Notes under the pieces: generated by a model | Database searches by the model: none | What the model was told of the DNA's origin: nothing | The model's input: the letters and a program-made list of their open reading frames with translations, nothing else | Assembly (NCBI RefSeq): GCF_001625575.1 | Contig: NZ_AUXV01000073.1 | Coordinates: forward strand, 186,001-250,000 | Length of the DNA stretch: 64,000 bases | Source of the DNA: Pseudoalteromonas luteoviolacea S2607 | GTDB taxonomy: Bacteria > Pseudomonadota > Gammaproteobacteria > Enterobacterales > Alteromonadaceae | Direction of reading: 5' to 3' | In this document: positions 61,743 through 64,000 of the stretch, one piece after another | Position numbering within the stretch: position 1 is the stretch's first letter | Layout of the letters: each line of letters starts with the position of its first letter | Translations under genes and position numbers: made by a program

Positions 61743-64000
61743 TTATACAGCCGCTTTCACTGCTTCTGACAGCACATGGCAATAATGCGTTGCGAGTAAT
61801 TCATCTAGGTCACGGTATTGCTCGAGCGCTTTTCTAGTCTGAATATCTCGATGTAAAATCCAGACGCTGGTACCAAGCGCATCGGTATCCCAAACTTCTC
61901 GAAGTGACAGGGCCGACTTATAGTCTTGAATGCGTTTTTGTGCGACTAAGCCGCTGAGCGCAGTGTCGTCATAGCTTGCAAGAGCTTCTTTTGCATCTTT
62001 GGCTAAAGCGTCGCCAAGTTTATGGTCTAAGGTATCAAACAAGTATTGAGCGCTGACCTCATTGAACCCTTGGGACTGTTGTTTAACGGCAAGCTGCTCT
62101 CCTCGGTGGAGTATGCCAGCATGGATAATGTATTGATAAATTAGCACTGAGTCTCTGTCTCCGTAGTCAGGAAGTTGACCATTGAACAAACACCGATTTG
62201 TGTGCTGATGCGCTTTGTAGGCTTGCTGAATACTTTTCAGTGACTTGTCGCCCCAATATACAGCTAACTCTTCCAACATTGAGCGCCTGTCGAGTTGCTG
62301 CGCAATGTTTTCTGCACAGTGATATTGGTATAGCGCATTAGGAATAAGCACATAAAAGTGTTGCCTAGATTGTTGCCAATTACTCAGTAAACGATTTGCT
62401 AATGCCGATTGTGTCGCGTCTACATGGCATTGTAGGTGTTGTAATAGCGCCCACTCCTGACCTTGGCATAATATATCTGGCTGCGATATCTGAATTGCTG
62501 TGACGGAGTCTTTTGAGCACAAATGGGTGATATTGCCTGTAGGATCATATTGATAGGCTGTACCACCACTCATACCGTTACCAAACCCTTTACCAAAGCC
62601 TCCAAGGTTAACAATGGAGCCGTTGGTCATATACTCGCAGCAAAAGTCTCCGACGCCTTCAATGACAGCCACAGCACCAGAGTTTCTCACTCCAAATCTA
62701 TCTCCCGCTTGGCCATTCACATACAATTGGCCTCCGGTTGCACCAAAGAGTGCAAAATTTCCGATGAGCACATCCTCTGCAAGGGCGCAGCCTTCGCTAT
62801 CTATGACGATCTTTCCGCCGCTGGCACCTTTACCTACACCATCGTTACATGTTCCTTTGTGGCGAAGCACCATCCCCGAATTGATAAATGCCCCGTAACT
62901 TTGTCCTGCCGAACCACGCGTATTAATTTTTATACTATGTGGTTTGAGCACGGCTCGACCATTACTGAGCCTTATAACAGCCGGGTGAGCGGCAATTTGC
63001 TCATCATCGAGTTGATAATTGAGCTTGCGCTCAAGGTCTATTGCCAATTGACCGCCAACAGTTTTATTACAGTTGTCTAGGGCTCGTGGGCTTATTTCGA
63101 TGCATTCATTCTGTGTGGCAAAAAATTGAGTCTCGATTTCAGTTAGCCAAATATCATCCAGTGTAAAGTTAGCTTCTAGGTAAATCGGATTGGTGACTAC
63201 GACCTGCTTGGCAGGTTGCAGCATCGCTGTCATGTCTAGCTTTCCGACCATAGCTGGGTGAGATACAAGGTGCAGCAAATCCGAGCGGCCACGAACTTCG
63301 TTGAGTGACGTATAACCGATACTTGCTAAGATCTCGCGCACTTCATGGGCTACATTCATAAAGTATTGGGCCAACGCGCGAGGATCGCCGCTGTATACTT
63401 CTGGGTTTGTGGTGAGTCCAGCAGGGCATTTTAAGTTACAGTTTTTTGCCATAACACACTTGAGCATCATCAATGCTGTGGTGCCAAACTCAAAGGAGTC
63501 ACCACCTAGCATGGCTGATTTGACAACATCACTGCCAGTTTGGTGAGCATTGGAGCAACGCAAGGTAATTTTATCTCGCAGGCCATTTTCGCTCAAAGCT
63601 TGATGCACTTCTGCGATGCCTATGTCTGCCGCGCGTCCGGTATGTTTAAGGCTGGTGACTTGCGCCGCGCCAGTTCCACCTGTATTACCCGCAACATTTA
63701 TTACATCTGCCCCAGCTTTAGCGACACCCACTGCGATAGTACCTATGCCTTCTGATGATACCAATTTAACAATGACACGGACCCTTGCGGCTTTGGCATC
63801 GTGAATTAGCTGACCCAAGTCCTCTATTGAGTAGGTATCATGGTGTGGAGGAGGGGAGACGAGCTCAACGCCAGGTGTGCCACCACGTGCAGCGGCAATA
63901 ACGACATTAACTTTGGGCGCTGGCAGCTGGCCGCCTTCTCCGGGTTTCGCTCCTTGGCCTATTTTTATCTCAATTTCTTGTAGCGCAGGATCAGCTAAGT
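61743..64000 (-). CDS. Glutamate synthase large-subunit-like protein (5' part beyond window)
   Basis: About 752 residues remain, open to the right edge. IGQGAKPGEGGQLPAPKV and SPPPHHDTYSIEDL near the edge, then the FMN-barrel segment KLVSSEGIGTIAVGVAKAGAD with the GNTGGTGAA loop, are GltB central-to-FMN hallmarks. An iron-sulfur motif Cys-x5-Cys-x3-Cys (around 63425-63457) and a GXGXG beta-helix with GKGASGGKIVID and GFGNGMSGG follow. After this, about 210 residues do not match the usual GltB end. No GltD gene is seen on this side; a CysJ-like reductase follows 10 bp later. The amidotransferase part, if any, is outside the window. Confidence 0.88.
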   Translation of the reverse strand, partial: LADPALQEIEIKIGQGAKPGEGGQLPAPKVNVVIAAARGGTPGVELVSPPPHHDTYSIEDLGQLIHDAKAARVRVIVKLVSSEGIGTIAVGVAKAGADVINVAGNTGGTGAAQVTSLKHTGRAADIGIAEVHQALSENGLRDKITLRCSNAHQTGSDVVKSAMLGGDSFEFGTTALMMLKCVMAKNCNLKCPAGLTTNPEVYSGDPRALAQYFMNVAHEVREILASIGYTSLNEVRGRSDLLHLVSHPAMVGKLDMTAMLQPAKQVVVTNPIYLEANFTLDDIWLTEIETQFFATQNECIEISPRALDNCNKTVGGQLAIDLERKLNYQLDDEQIAAHPAVIRLSNGRAVLKPHSIKINTRGSAGQSYGAFINSGMVLRHKGTCNDGVGKGASGGKIVIDSEGCALAEDVLIGNFALFGATGGQLYVNGQAGDRFGVRNSGAVAVIEGVGDFCCEYMTNGSIVNLGGFGKGFGNGMSGGTAYQYDPTGNITHLCSKDSVTAIQISQPDILCQGQEWALLQHLQCHVDATQSALANRLLSNWQQSRQHFYVLIPNALYQYHCAENIAQQLDRRSMLEELAVYWGDKSLKSIQQAYKAHQHTNRCLFNGQLPDYGDRDSVLIYQYIIHAGILHRGEQLAVKQQSQGFNEVSAQYLFDTLDHKLGDALAKDAKEALASYDDTALSGLVAQKRIQDYKSALSLREVWDTDALGTSVWILHRDIQTRKALEQYRDLDELLATHYCHVLSEAVKAAV

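Noticed and set aside
62523..63080. 185-codon plus-strand frame within the glutamate synthase gene
   Set aside because: Antisense shadow created by the codon usage of the GXGXG domain; no start signal and Thr/Ser/Cys-rich noise.

Overview
The window is chromosomal DNA of a marine gammaproteobacterium. Moderate-to-low GC content, TonB-dependent carbohydrate uptake, many PAS/GGDEF/EAL signalling proteins, DUF2987 and DUF3025 proteins, and a CysJ-type flavoprotein together suggest Alteromonadales, most likely Pseudoalteromonas. That assignment is from gene content, not from a search. I saw no rRNA, tRNA, CRISPR array, prophage or intact insertion sequence.

Region 1 (1-11.8 kb) is a starch/maltodextrin locus. 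It holds a GH13 alpha-glucosidase (cut by the left edge), a divergent TonB-dependent receptor followed by a flavin-dependent halogenase, and then a GH13 lipoprotein, an MFS sugar transporter and a GH15 glucoamylase lipoprotein in one operon. Three near-identical 14-bp palindromes (TGMATACGTATGCA) lie before these transcription units and look like operators of one LacI-family repressor. The logic is uptake of dextrins through the outer membrane, hydrolysis on lipid-anchored enzymes, then import.

Region 2 (12-29 kb) is mostly housekeeping: dGTPase, a Bax-like glucosaminidase, a putative metal exporter with a Fur-like box and leader hairpin, an M28 peptidase, NatAB, an LpxH-like phosphoesterase, proS and trmO. 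An AT-rich island at 25.75-26.55 kb contains a 42-codon gene for a peptide with a double-glycine leader. It resembles a RiPP or bacteriocin precursor. A 17-bp-stem palindrome lies just downstream of it, and an SDR gene is divergent.

Region 3 (28.9-48.1 kb) is a dense signalling island. It has periplasmic binding proteins, five histidine kinases (one with a FixL-like haem PAS domain, one with a CHASE domain, one REC-kinase), three stand-alone receivers and two paralogous REC-GGDEF-EAL proteins. An Att-type ABC exporter with its lipocalin-like lipoprotein and yjdM interrupt it.

Region 4 (48.3-59.9 kb) carries two LysE exporters, a macro-domain protein, creBCD with a triple 11-bp-period repeat before creD, a GNAT enzyme, a TrmK-like methyltransferase, a TetR regulator divergent from a metallo-beta-lactamase-fold lipoprotein, a small gene behind a Fur box, an ADP-ribosylglycohydrolase and a GDPD-like protein with an altered active site.

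Region 5 (59.9-64 kb) pairs a glutamate synthase large-subunit-like gene (cut by the right edge) with a CysJ-like diflavin reductase 10 bp downstream and no cysI. The flavoprotein may serve the synthase.
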